Assembly (NCBI RefSeq): GCF_022484265.1
Contig: NZ_JAKVLR010000001.1
Coordinates: 930,001 to 994,000, forward strand
Direction: 5' to 3'
DNA from: Companilactobacillus sp.
GTDB lineage: Bacteria; Bacillota; Bacilli; Lactobacillales; Lactobacillaceae
Length of the DNA stretch: 64,000 nt
Shown here piece after piece: positions 36,573 through 44,588 of the stretch. Each line of letters starts with the position of its first letter. Position 1 is the stretch's first letter. Below the pieces are notes generated by a model. It saw only the letters and a program-made list of their open reading frames with translations, was not told the origin of the DNA and did not search any database. Position numbers and translations under genes: made by a program.

Positions 36573-37225
36573 TTCTTCGTCGACCTCGTCGTGTTATTTG
36601 AATCGCGCTTATTATCTGTAAAGTATTGCTGGGCATCCTGAATTTCTTCACGAATCTTCGACATTTCTTCATCCAATAAAAATGAAGCTTCGGCGGCACG
36701 CTTCAATCGTTCGTTGATTTCTTCAGGGAAATCGCCCTTATATTTGTAGTTTAGTGAATGTTCGATGGTGGACCAGAAATTCATAGCTAAAGTTCTAATT
36801 TGAATTTCAGCTAAAATTTTCTTTTGGCCAGTCGCTAGTTGAATTGGATATTCAACTACCACGTGGTAGGAACGGTAACCACTAGATTTACTATTGGCAA
36901 TGTAGTCACGTTCTTCGATCACTCGCATATCTTCTCTTTGATGTAATAGTTTGGCTACGTCATAAATATCTTCAACAAATTGGCACTGGATCCTAATACC
37001 TGCAATATCTTGCATATCTTGTTCCAATAAATCTTCAGAAATATATCGACGTTTCATCTTCTCTTTAATGCTTGGAACAGTCTTAACTCGACCAGTAACG
37101 AATTCGATTGGAGAATGATTGTTCTTTTCCAAAAATTCTTTTCTAGCATTTCTAAATTTGAGTTTGAGTTCATCAACTGCTTGTGTGTACGGAATTAAAA
37201 ATTCATTCCATTTAATATCTGACAT
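36569..37225 (-). CDS. relQ: Small alarmone synthetase RelQ
   Basis: 218 residues: a (p)ppGpp synthetase domain without a hydrolase domain. Visible: YRSYHVVVEYP, EIQIRTLAMNFWSTIEHSLNYKYKG. RelQ tetramers make the alarmone in response to envelope stress and are activated by pppGpp. First gene of the four-gene operon; divergent from spxH as in bacilli (yjbM next to yjbH region). Confidence 0.94.
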   Translation of the reverse strand: MSDIKWNEFLIPYTQAVDELKLKFRNARKEFLEKNNHSPIEFVTGRVKTVPSIKEKMKRRYISEDLLEQDMQDIAGIRIQCQFVEDIYDVAKLLHQREDMRVIEERDYIANSKSSGYRSYHVVVEYPIQLATGQKKILAEIQIRTLAMNFWSTIEHSLNYKYKGDFPEEINERLKRAAEASFLLDEEMSKIREEIQDAQQYFTDNKRDSNNTTRSTKK

Positions 37226-37368
37226 TATGACCCCTCTTTACTATTTAAATATAGCTTACTCTCCATTAATATTCATCTAAAATTATTTTTATGTAAATAA
37301 AGCAGTTTGTTTTACCTTTTTTCTGATTGCTGTTAGAATGATTTTGCTAAAGAGATGGAGGGAATATT

Positions 37369-38031
37369 ATGTGGGAAGTTTTTTTGTATATTAATCCCTT
37401 ATGTTCGTACTGCTTGAAAGTCGAGCGTTCAATTATCGACTTCACTAGAAAAAATAATATCGATACGCAGTACCACTTCGTGACTACCTTCAATATGGCT
37501 ACCATCACTGATTATATGTTGATGAAAGGTTTTAAACCAGCCGACTTAGAGAAAAGAAACGAAGTTACGGAAAATATTTACGAAGCAGCCCTGCTATATA
37601 AGGCTGCCGCCTGTCAGGGGAATAAAAAGGCAAGAAATTTCTTAATGAATATCCAAAATGAAGTCAACGTCTTGGATAAACCATTTAACGAGGAAACGAT
37701 CAAACTAGCCGTTGATAAAAGCGGTCTAGATTTCAAGGCAATCATTACGGAAAAGAACAGCGAAGCTGTCAAAAAAGCCGTCAAGAAAGATCAAGAATTG
37801 ACTTGTGAAATGAAAATTGAAAAAGCCCCAACTGTCGTTGTCTTCGATGACGACAACCCGCAACAACCAGGACTAATGATCAATCGATTTGGAAGCGATA
37901 CTTCAGAAGATACGATCAATGATAACTTGACCGCAATGCTTGAAAGAACCATACCCCAACCAGACGAAAACATTCAAAGTGGATATGGACATCAGAGCAG
38001 GATCATTAATATAGAGAACTTCAGAAGATAA
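37369..38031 (+). CDS. spxH: DsbA-like ClpXP adaptor SpxH (YjbH)
   Basis: 220 residues, no signal peptide, thioredoxin/DsbA-like with Cys12-Ser-Tyr-Cys15 near the N-terminus. This is the YjbH/SpxH type, which in bacilli presents Spx to ClpXP for degradation. The spx gene itself lies about 5 kb away in this window. Good GGAGGG ribosome site. Confidence 0.88.
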   Translation: MWEVFLYINPLCSYCLKVERSIIDFTRKNNIDTQYHFVTTFNMATITDYMLMKGFKPADLEKRNEVTENIYEAALLYKAAACQGNKKARNFLMNIQNEVNVLDKPFNEETIKLAVDKSGLDFKAIITEKNSEAVKKAVKKDQELTCEMKIEKAPTVVVFDDDNPQQPGLMINRFGSDTSEDTINDNLTAMLERTIPQPDENIQSGYGHQSRIINIENFRR

Positions 38032-38051
38032 TCATTGGATTATCTTTTTTT
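38027..38051 (+). terminator. Terminator of spxH
   Basis: Stem GATAATC/GATTATC, loop ATTG, then seven T. The spxH stop codon lies in the stem and the hairpin overlaps the 3' end of convergent coiA. Confidence 0.85.
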
Positions 38052-38896
38052 ATTCAGCAATGGTTGCTTGAGCCGTTGTACAGGAGCACCACTTTTGATC
38101 ATCCAAAGCTGCGTTTTATAAATAGGCTTTTGCATCTTAAATTCCTGGTCGAGCAAATATTTTTCGACTGGCAAACTATTTTTTTGGAAAAAAGCCATCT
38201 TGAATCGATCAACAATCTTGCTGTTCAACTTTTGGATCCTGTTGGCATGAAACTCCGTGAATTTGATGTTTTTAAGCTAGTAAATTTTGGCTTAAAGTTT
38301 AACAGATAGCGCAAATTGCAACTATTAAAACTCTTTTTGCGATAAGCGATTTTATTAAATGGTCCGACAAATCTGATTTCATAAAACAACGTGAATTTCT
38401 GTTTGATCGAGTCTAGCATTAAAATATAAAAGCCCCATTCCGGCTTATGGTTGATAAATTTCAAATGCTGTTTAGTCAACTTATCGTCTAAATAATCTCC
38501 ACCCAAGATCCAGTAATTGTCGATTCCAGCATGGTAATAACTCATGACTCGTTGAGATAATTTTCGGAGATCAATTTTGGCGCACTGGTATTCGATCACG
38601 GTTTGTTTATTGACCATAATATCCGGTCGCTGTTCGAGTTTGCTTAAAAACACTTCAGATTTGATTGGCCGACCGTAGGCTTTCGACAATCCTTTGACCA
38701 AGATATCTTTTCCGTGTTTATGAATATCGCGCTCATTAGTTTCGTTAAAATGGGTATTTTCATGTCGAAAAAATGGCGTACCTTCATTGATGGTCAATTT
38801 AACTGGCATTTGACACCTTGGACAAAAATATTTACCTTCATTTTTACATTGTATTGCATTGATCAATTGCTGTTTTTCATTTAATGCAGCATACAT
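38040..38896 (-). pseudogene. coiA: Competence protein CoiA, frameshifted
   Basis: The frame from ATG 38896 reads as CoiA for about 200 residues: zinc-type Cys pair (CPRC), FFRHEN, RPDIMVNKQTVIEYQCAKID nuclease-like core, then ends after unrelated residues at 38225. A second frame to 38040 continues with CoiA-like C-terminal sequence (KFTEFHANRIQKLNSKIVDRF and onward). The frames meet at a run of five A (minus strand, 38273-38269, TTAAAAACA). Adding one A restores a single protein of about 285 residues. It is therefore a one-base deletion in a poly-A tract, or less likely -1 recoding or a sequencing error. CoiA helps RecA in transformation. Confidence 0.85.
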
Positions 38897-38924
38897 TTCA
38901 CATCACCTCTATAGAGATTACGTG

Positions 38925-38965
38925 AAAAAATCAAAGGGAGCTCGGATAATTTCCGAACTCCCTTT
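38925..38965 (-). terminator. Terminator after the SDR gene
   Basis: Stem AAAGGGAG-CTCGGA with its complement (one mismatch, four- to five-base loop), with a T-rich tail on the minus strand. It ends the metQ-luxS-SDR unit. Confidence 0.85.
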
Positions 38966-38983
38966 TTAGTTACCATATAACGA

Positions 38984-39757
38984 CTAATTCATCGTCATTC
39001 CGCCGGTCACATTGATTGCTTGACCGGTCATGTAATCCGATAACGGACTAGCAAGAAATAATACCACATTTGCAACATCTTGAGGCCTACCAGTTCTCCC
39101 TAATGGGACTTGGCTATTGTCTTCTTTTTCAATATCGTCAGGTTCAAGCCCTCTGATCTTAGCACCATCTTTTCTCTCACGATGCTTCATGGCAGTTTCG
39201 ATAATACCTGGACAAACCGCATTAACATTAATGTGCTTGCCAGCAACTTCGATTGCCAAAGTTTTCGTCAATCCTAAAACAGCATGCTTTGAAGCTGAAT
39301 ATGCTGCCATTGCCCGATAACCATTTTTACCAGCTTGAGAAGCCATAAAAATTACTTTACCTGGTTGATTATTCATCAACATCAAATTGACGATGTTTTT
39401 AGCAATCAAATAAGTTCCGCGAGTATTTACTGCAATGGTTTTATCGAAGTCGCTGGTCTTGCTATCGACTAAGTAGTCCATAGTTGAGATACCAGCCACA
39501 TGTGCCAAAACATTAGGAATCAATCCGGCTTCGTGCAAATCTGTTGCGACACGCTGCACTGATTCCTCATTAGCAACATCAACGTGGATCTGATACAAAT
39601 GATCGGTCACTTTGACGAGGTCTTTATTTTCAAAGGCTAAGTCAGCTTCAATCACGATCGACCCTTCATTGATAAAGGTATTAGCAACTGCTTCGCCAAT
39701 ACCTTGATGAGCTCCGGTTACGAAAACAATTTTGTCCTGCAATTCTGGAAATGTCAT
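38984..39757 (-). CDS. Short-chain dehydrogenase/reductase
   Basis: 257 residues, classical SDR: GAHQGIG nucleotide-binding motif (about 16-22), NAG replaced by HVAG, catalytic Ser (MASQAGK), Tyr-x3-Lys (YSASK) and C-terminal MTGQAINVTGGMTMN. The sequence looks closest to the 2,3-dihydro-2,3-dihydroxybenzoate/diacetyl reductase-like group, but the substrate cannot be assigned. Only 30 bp downstream of luxS without a terminator, so in the same operon. Confidence 0.87.
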   Translation of the reverse strand: MTFPELQDKIVFVTGAHQGIGEAVANTFINEGSIVIEADLAFENKDLVKVTDHLYQIHVDVANEESVQRVATDLHEAGLIPNVLAHVAGISTMDYLVDSKTSDFDKTIAVNTRGTYLIAKNIVNLMLMNNQPGKVIFMASQAGKNGYRAMAAYSASKHAVLGLTKTLAIEVAGKHINVNAVCPGIIETAMKHRERKDGAKIRGLEPDDIEKEDNSQVPLGRTGRPQDVANVVLFLASPLSDYMTGQAINVTGGMTMN

Positions 39758-39787
39758 ATATTTCTTACCTCTTCTCTAATTAAAAAA

Positions 39788-40261
39788 TTAGATCACGTGG
39801 CGTTCGTAAGGATCGTTGCTGATTCCTTCTTCAAGAATCTTCTTTGACCATTCTTTAGCTGAGAATAATGAGTGGTCACGATAGTTACCACAGCTATACT
39901 TGTCTGTTCCTTGAACGTCTTTCCATTCGATCTTGTTTGCAATATCGTCAAGTGCACCCTTCAAAGCTTCAGCAACTTCTGTAGTGGAGTGTTCGCCCCA
40001 TGTGATCAAGTGGAAACCTGTACGACAGCCGAATGGTGAACAGTCGATAACGCCTGTTAGACGGTCTCTTAATAGTCCTGCTAACAAATGTTCGATTGTG
40101 TGTAATCCTGCGGTAGGAATAGCATTTTCGTTAGGTTGAACTAGACGTAAATCGTAGTTTGAAATAACGTCGCCTTTTTCACCATGTTCTTCAGTGATCA
40201 AACGTACATAAGGTGCCTTAACCTTTGTATGATCCAATGTAAAACTTTCAACTTTTGCCAT
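39788..40261 (-). CDS. luxS: S-ribosylhomocysteine lyase LuxS
   Basis: 157 residues. Metal site His54, Glu57, His58 (HTIEH) and a later Cys (DKYSCGNY) plus catalytic Cys79 region ([11 protein letters not shown]). It converts S-ribosylhomocysteine to homocysteine and the AI-2 precursor, so it joins methyl recycling and quorum signalling. It lies 44 bp after metQ with no terminator, which puts it under the T-box leader. Confidence 0.97.
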   Translation of the reverse strand: MAKVESFTLDHTKVKAPYVRLITEEHGEKGDVISNYDLRLVQPNENAIPTAGLHTIEHLLAGLLRDRLTGVIDCSPFGCRTGFHLITWGEHSTTEVAEALKGALDDIANKIEWKDVQGTDKYSCGNYRDHSLFSAKEWSKKILEEGISNDPYERHVI

Positions 40262-40305
40262 AATTTAAAATCTCCTCTTCTTTTTGATACATCTATAATA
40301 TTAGC

Positions 40306-41148
40306 CTAATTATCAAAATATGATAATGGTTTATTAACTTCTATTTTGGTTCCGTAATACTTTTTCTTGATCCAAGCTTGAATATCTTTGTTGTGGTAAA
40401 GCTTGACCAACTTCTTGTAATTCTTGTTGTTCTTGTTTTTAGCGGCCGTTGCTAGAATATTGACATTGTCTTTGGTACTTTGATCCAGTTTTTCGTGGAA
40501 CAGTGAATCTGTCAATACGTGCAAGCCACCATCAAGTGCAACTGTGTTTGAGATCAAGACGACATCGACATCATTTAAAACACGTGGTCCAGTAGTATCG
40601 TCGATCTCCTTAAACTTCAAATGCTTAGGATTGCTAGTGATATCTTTAGTATCGCCTAATGCTGAAAAATTCTTTTTCAACTTGATCAATCCAGCTGTTT
40701 GTAATAATTCCAATCCTCTGGAAGTATTAGCAGGATTATTAGCGATGGCAATAGTTGATCCATCTTTTATCTCATCCAACTTCTTGAATTTCTTAGAATA
40801 GATTCCCATTGGTTCCAAATAAGTTGTCCCCAGTGCTGCTAATTTACCATTTGGATTTTCGCGGTTATATGCTTGGTAATACGCCCATGATTGAAAGGCA
40901 TTTACATCAACTTGGCCCTCAGTAGTAGCTTTGTTTAACTGTGTTCCATCAGTGATTTCTTTGACTTGGATCTTTAATCCGGCATCTTTTGCTTGTTTGC
41001 TTTTAGCAATGTGTTCCCAGATCTGAAGATCTGAGCCTTGGGAGCCGACAGTGATTGGACCATCGGCGCTCTTATTTCCACATCCTGCTAAAACTACTAA
41101 CAACAGGCTGGCTAATATACCAACTAATACCTTTCTATATTTTCTCAT
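40306..41148 (-). CDS. metQ: Methionine-binding lipoprotein MetQ
   Basis: 280 residues: signal peptide with lipobox LAGC (Cys 23), then a NlpA/MetQ-type binding protein (VGSQGSDLQIWEHIA, DVNAFQSWAYYQAYN, ANNPANTSRGLELLQ). It captures D/L-methionine for an ABC importer. The metN and metP genes are not adjacent, so this is an orphan binding protein, or its partners are elsewhere. AGGAGGG ribosome site. Confidence 0.94.
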   Translation of the reverse strand: MRKYRKVLVGILASLLLVVLAGCGNKSADGPITVGSQGSDLQIWEHIAKSKQAKDAGLKIQVKEITDGTQLNKATTEGQVDVNAFQSWAYYQAYNRENPNGKLAALGTTYLEPMGIYSKKFKKLDEIKDGSTIAIANNPANTSRGLELLQTAGLIKLKKNFSALGDTKDITSNPKHLKFKEIDDTTGPRVLNDVDVVLISNTVALDGGLHVLTDSLFHEKLDQSTKDNVNILATAAKNKNNKNYKKLVKLYHNKDIQAWIKKKYYGTKIEVNKPLSYFDN

Positions 41149-41163
41149 CGTTACCCTCCTAAT

Positions 41164-41200
41164 TTATTTAAGACCCCTTATTCAAGTTGGTCTTAAATAA
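41164..41200 (-). repeat. Perfect hairpin just upstream of the metQ ribosome site
   Basis: A 12-bp perfect inverted repeat (TTATTTAAGACC / GGTCTTAAATAA, 13-base loop) lies about five bases upstream of the metQ AGGAGGG. No T-tract follows, so it is not a normal terminator. It may stabilise the mRNA end or be an operator. Confidence 0.65.
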
Positions 41201-41356
41201 TTTCTTTGTAGATACATGGAATCGCCTTCTTTGGTCTTTTTTAGTTATTTTGGTTGGTCGGTTCACTTTGGTTCAGTCTGGTTTATTTTGTTTATGAATT
41301 TGACTCAAGTTTTTTTTAAAAAGGAATCGCGGACTCCCATTCGGTCGTTCGCGCAA

Positions 41357-41389
41357 CCATCGCTAAGCGGCAAAGCCGCAAAACGATGG
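41357..41389. repeat. GC-rich hairpin in the metQ leader
   Basis: Nested stem: CCATCG/CGATGG outside, GCGGC/GCCGC inside, loop AAA. It lies between the T-box terminator and metQ, in a short patch of clearly higher GC (about 41330-41390) than its surroundings. Confidence 0.6.
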
Positions 41390-41391
41390 CG

Positions 41392-41686
41392 AAATAAAAA
41401 AATCGTCCCTATTCAGGACGATTTTTTTATTCCTGAATAGGGACGACTCAACGTGGTACCACCCTAATTCATATTTTGCTTGCACAAAATACCTCAACGA
41501 CACTTACATGTCCGGGATGATATCGCATCCTTGCGTACCTTTGGCTTTCACCTCAGTAAGACTCCAAGCTCATGTTCAAATTATCGTTCATTCCGTCCTT
41601 TCACTGTCTAACGGTCGCTTCTAATTACTTAATAATTCTACTCTTCTCTTCAACGTCTAATGAAATTAGATTTGCTTTAATTGATA
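41392..41686 (-). promoter_or_regulatory. T-box riboswitch (probable Met specifier) upstream of metQ
   Basis: Minus-strand leader with the T-box core TTAGGGTGGTACCACG (about 41468-41453), whose TGGT bulge would pair with the ACCA end of an uncharged tRNA. Next comes a 15-bp perfect terminator stem (CGTCCCTATTCAGGA at 41404-41418 on the plus strand, complement 41431-41445) and an A/T run. Upstream is a long stem I region with GAAGAGAAGAG and a bulge containing ATG (GAACATGAGC), suggesting a methionine specifier. Together with metQ and luxS downstream this fits methionine control. The family call is firm, the amino acid less so. Confidence 0.88.
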
Positions 41687-41691
41687 TGAAT

Positions 41692-41720
41692 AAGATAGTA
41701 CCGACGTTTATTTTTGTCAA
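41692..41720 (-). promoter_or_regulatory. Promoter of the T-box leader
   Basis: Minus-strand TTGACA (41720-41715), 17 bp, TATCTT (41697-41692). Predicted transcript start is close to 41685. From 41721 to the mecA terminator at 41862 I see nothing else. Confidence 0.65.
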
Positions 41721-41861
41721 TGGATTTTCTGAAAAAAGTTTTCATGAAACTGATCAAACACTGATATCAATGGCAATTTTACGTTTCAAAAAAATTGTTA
41801 TTATGCGTATTTATTGATTTATAACACACTCACAATATCACGAAATTTTGATCCAGAAAAC

Positions 41862-41899
41862 AAAAAACCACTAATTTGAAAATACAAATTAGTGGTTTT
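41862..41899 (-). terminator. Terminator after mecA
   Basis: A perfect 15-bp stem AAAACCACTAATTTG and complement, six-base loop, followed by T on the minus strand. Confidence 0.93.
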
Positions 41900-41903
41900 C
41901 TCA

Positions 41904-42581
41904 TTAATCTTTAAAATAGTATCTAGTCAATTCAAGAGCAGTCTTGCTCATTAATTCTTTTCCGTATTCGGATAATACTGCAGCAGTAACTTTTGTCCGA
42001 TAGCTATATTCACTCAATAGCGCTAAGACATCGTTGTAAGTCATATCATGCATCTCGTCAGTAAACAATACCAGTTGGAGATAGTATGAACCCTTATATT
42101 CCCATAAGTTAGAAATTCCACTCTCTAAGCGAAGGATCTTCGCCAATTGAATGTAGTCCTCGAAGTTCTTGAATTCCACAATAATGGTCTTTGTTGGGGT
42201 ATCTGGATCATTCAAATAAGGCGCAGTGTCTGCGTCGTACTCTTCATGACCAAGCTCGTTAGAACCAATTGGAGCGATTTGCTCGTCATTAGCACCAACT
42301 TGCTCATTGTCCAATGGCAATGAACCGTCAACATCTTCATCATTTGTTTTACTGATAAGCAATTCTAAACCAGCCTTGTTGGGCATGATTTGGAAAGTAA
42401 CCGGTTCATTATTAGAAAAAGTATGATTCTTATCAACTTCATCTAAAATGCTATAGAAAAATGATTCAATTTGTTTCTTATTACCTAATAAATCTAATAC
42501 AGTTACTCCACGATCCTGCAAATCCTGCGTACTAAGAATGACTCTGATCGTATTTTCATTAATATGATCCATTTCCATCAT
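41904..42581 (-). CDS. mecA: Adaptor protein MecA
   Basis: 225 residues from ATG 42581 (GAGG five bases upstream; the longer ORF begins at a GTG inside the ribosome site). An N-terminal substrate-binding domain (starting MEMDHINENTIRV) and C-terminal ClpC-binding domain are joined by an acidic linker (about 95-130). MecA targets proteins such as ComK or ComX-type factors and Spx-related substrates to ClpCP. Near spx in this window. Confidence 0.94.
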   Translation of the reverse strand: MMEMDHINENTIRVILSTQDLQDRGVTVLDLLGNKKQIESFFYSILDEVDKNHTFSNNEPVTFQIMPNKAGLELLISKTNDEDVDGSLPLDNEQVGANDEQIAPIGSNELGHEEYDADTAPYLNDPDTPTKTIIVEFKNFEDYIQLAKILRLESGISNLWEYKGSYYLQLVLFTDEMHDMTYNDVLALLSEYSYRTKVTAAVLSEYGKELMSKTALELTRYYFKD

Positions 42582-42652
42582 AGTCACCTCAATTCTTGTA
42601 TCTACATTTTAACAGTCTTCAGTTTCTTGTAAAGCAAAGAACTCTTGAAAAA

Positions 42653-42689
42653 CAAAATGAAGAGCCTAATTCAAAGATTAGACTCTTCA
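42653..42689 (-). terminator. Terminator after spx
   Basis: Stem TGAAGAGCCTAAT and near-complement (one mismatch), six-base loop, short T run on the minus strand. Confidence 0.75.
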
Positions 42690-42704
42690 TATTTATGTCA
42701 GTTA

Positions 42705-43103
42705 TTAAAGACCTGCCATGAGTTGAGCTTTTTGAAGCTCCATTGTCCGAACGCTTCTTGGCAAGAATCTTCTGATTTCGTCTTCGTTGAAACCAACTTG
42801 GAGACGTTTGTCATCCATGATGATTGGACGTTTCAAGAGACCAGGATTTTCTTGTACCAATGTTAATAGTTGGTCGATCGTAAGATCTTCCAAGTTTGTC
42901 TTTAAGTTTTGGAATGCCTTTGAACGAGTAGAAATAATTTCTTCTGTCCCGTCTTCAGTCATTTGTAATACTTGTTTGATTTCTTCTTTATTTAATGGTT
43001 CGGAGTAAATATTTCTTTCTTTGTAGGGAATGTCGTGCTTTTCAAGCCAAGCTTTTGCTTTACGGCATGAAGTGCAACTTGGAGATGTGTAAATAGTTAC
43101 CAT
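42705..43103 (-). CDS. spx: Transcriptional regulator Spx
   Basis: 132 residues from ATG 43103, set by GGAGA eight bases upstream; a longer ORF lacks a ribosome site. ArsC-like fold with the redox switch Cys10-x-x-Cys13 (PSCTSC) and conserved [25 protein letters not shown]. Spx binds the RNA polymerase alpha C-terminal domain in thiol stress and is destroyed by ClpXP with SpxH. The 260 bp upstream are AT-rich and hold no gene; an exact CGAATATTCG palindrome lies at about 43208-43217. Confidence 0.96.
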   Translation of the reverse strand: MVTIYTSPSCTSCRKAKAWLEKHDIPYKERNIYSEPLNKEEIKQVLQMTEDGTEEIISTRSKAFQNLKTNLEDLTIDQLLTLVQENPGLLKRPIIMDDKRLQVGFNEDEIRRFLPRSVRTMELQKAQLMAGL

Positions 43104-43364
43104 AATAATCTCTCCTTTTTCACTAATATGTGCCAAGGTAATTCCTTAACACAATATATTGTAGCTCAAAGAATTTATAAAATCTACACTATTTGAAATA
43201 TAAATAGCGAATATTCGTTCTCATAGTTAATAATTGTGAAACACTAATCCGCTAATAATCAGTATTAAACACATAGTTCACAATCTAACATAATCAAATT
43301 TTTATTTAATAAATAAGAAATAATTAATGATAGTCTAATTTAAAACTTATAGATGTTGTGGTGT

Positions 43365-44096
43365 CTAGACTTCCACTTCGAGTCCAGTAAATGCATTAAT
43401 TGTTGGAACATTTCCTGCATAATTCTGTGACTGTTTTAACATAGTATCTACATCTATCTTTTGAGGAAGATGACTGATCATTAATCTCTTTACGCCGGCA
43501 TCTTTTGCCAATTTACCAGATTGTTTCGTAGTCATATGCCAAATTTTGCCAGTTTTGTCTTCAGCGAAGTTAGTATCGGTTATTAACAAGTCGCTGCCCT
43601 TTGCAAAATCGATCAACCCATCAAAATAAGCAGTATCTGATGTATAGACAATTGATTTATCGTCCTTAGTGATCTTCATTGCATAGGCAGGAACTGGATG
43701 GATCGTACGTAAAAATTCGAACTTAAATGGCCCAATTTCACTAGTTTCATAATCATTGTAAGCAATGCCCTGGCTAACTCCGTCCATTGTTAATTGAGCG
43801 AAGTTTACAAAATCTTGAGTATGACCATAAATAGGTAATACCTCATGCTTGCGATTTTGTGGGTCCAGTTGCCAGTTGTATTGCAAGACGCCTAAATCTG
43901 CTGTATGGTCATGGTGGTAGTGCGAAAGGACTACGGCATCTAGTTGTAGTGGGTCAATGTAATTTGATAATTCATTCAAAACGCCGCTTCCGCAGTCGAT
44001 CAAAATATTTTGGCCTTCATCTTGCAATAAATAACCAGATGTACCATGTCCCTTGTACGGATAACCACCGTAATAACCAAGTACTGTAATTAACAT
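43365..44096 (-). CDS. Metallo-beta-lactamase fold hydrolase (YhfI-like)
   Basis: 243 residues with the metal motif HxHxDH (SHYHHDHTADLG, about 58-63), a later Asp (TSDTAYFDG) and His (ISHLPQ). It belongs to the RNase Z/YhfI-like branch. The specific substrate is unknown. GGAGGG ribosome site. Divergent from the hypothetical gene at 44136. Confidence 0.9.
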   Translation of the reverse strand: MLITVLGYYGGYPYKGHGTSGYLLQDEGQNILIDCGSGVLNELSNYIDPLQLDAVVLSHYHHDHTADLGVLQYNWQLDPQNRKHEVLPIYGHTQDFVNFAQLTMDGVSQGIAYNDYETSEIGPFKFEFLRTIHPVPAYAMKITKDDKSIVYTSDTAYFDGLIDFAKGSDLLITDTNFAEDKTGKIWHMTTKQSGKLAKDAGVKRLMISHLPQKIDVDTMLKQSQNYAGNVPTINAFTGLEVEV

Positions 44097-44135
44097 ATAA
44101 ACCCTCCAAATTTTTTAGAAAGGATTCCAATAATT

Positions 44136-44588
44136 ATGAACATATCATTAAAGCTAGGCACAGATAATTTTTTAAAAAATCAGCTAACTTCTGCTGATAC
44201 CTTATTAAAACCCTTATTCGATAATAGTGGAGACCATCTTTTAATAAAAGAATTAACCACTTCTGGTGACTATCGTTCCCTAAGAGGTGAATTTGATTCT
44301 TCAAACAGTCTCTATTTACTAGTGTACATAAAACTCAATAACGAGCAAATCGCTATCTTTGAAGATAAAGTGTACTACAAATTTTCCGAATTTGTCGAAA
44401 ATAATCACGAACCAACTGTTTTCCAAAACAATGAAGATCACACTCAATATTTGTTGATCAATACTTTCAAGACTGAAGCTGATCTAAATGATTGGAAAGA
44501 TTTGATTTATAAGGAAATCAAAGATGGTCTGCAAGGCGCGTCCAAAGAACCATTTGGCTTTTATACCAAGGCTTATCAAGTAGACTAA
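44136..44588 (+). CDS. Hypothetical protein
   Basis: 150 residues, no signal peptide or membrane segment; acidic with several aromatic residues, alternating hydrophobic pattern suggesting an alpha/beta fold (LYLLVYIKLNNEQIAIFEDKVYYKF). I do not recognise the family. AAAGGA ribosome site about ten bases upstream, divergent from the YhfI-like gene, and overlapping the end of the convergent permease gene by four bases. Coding status is well supported by position and codon pattern. Confidence 0.75.
   Translation: MNISLKLGTDNFLKNQLTSADTLLKPLFDNSGDHLLIKELTTSGDYRSLRGEFDSSNSLYLLVYIKLNNEQIAIFEDKVYYKFSEFVENNHEPTVFQNNEDHTQYLLINTFKTEADLNDWKDLIYKEIKDGLQGASKEPFGFYTKAYQVD

Noticed and set aside
38040..38228. 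Separate 62-residue minus-strand gene
   Set aside because: It is the displaced C-terminal frame of coiA; the TTG start has no ribosome site and the frame is open upstream to the poly-A slip point.
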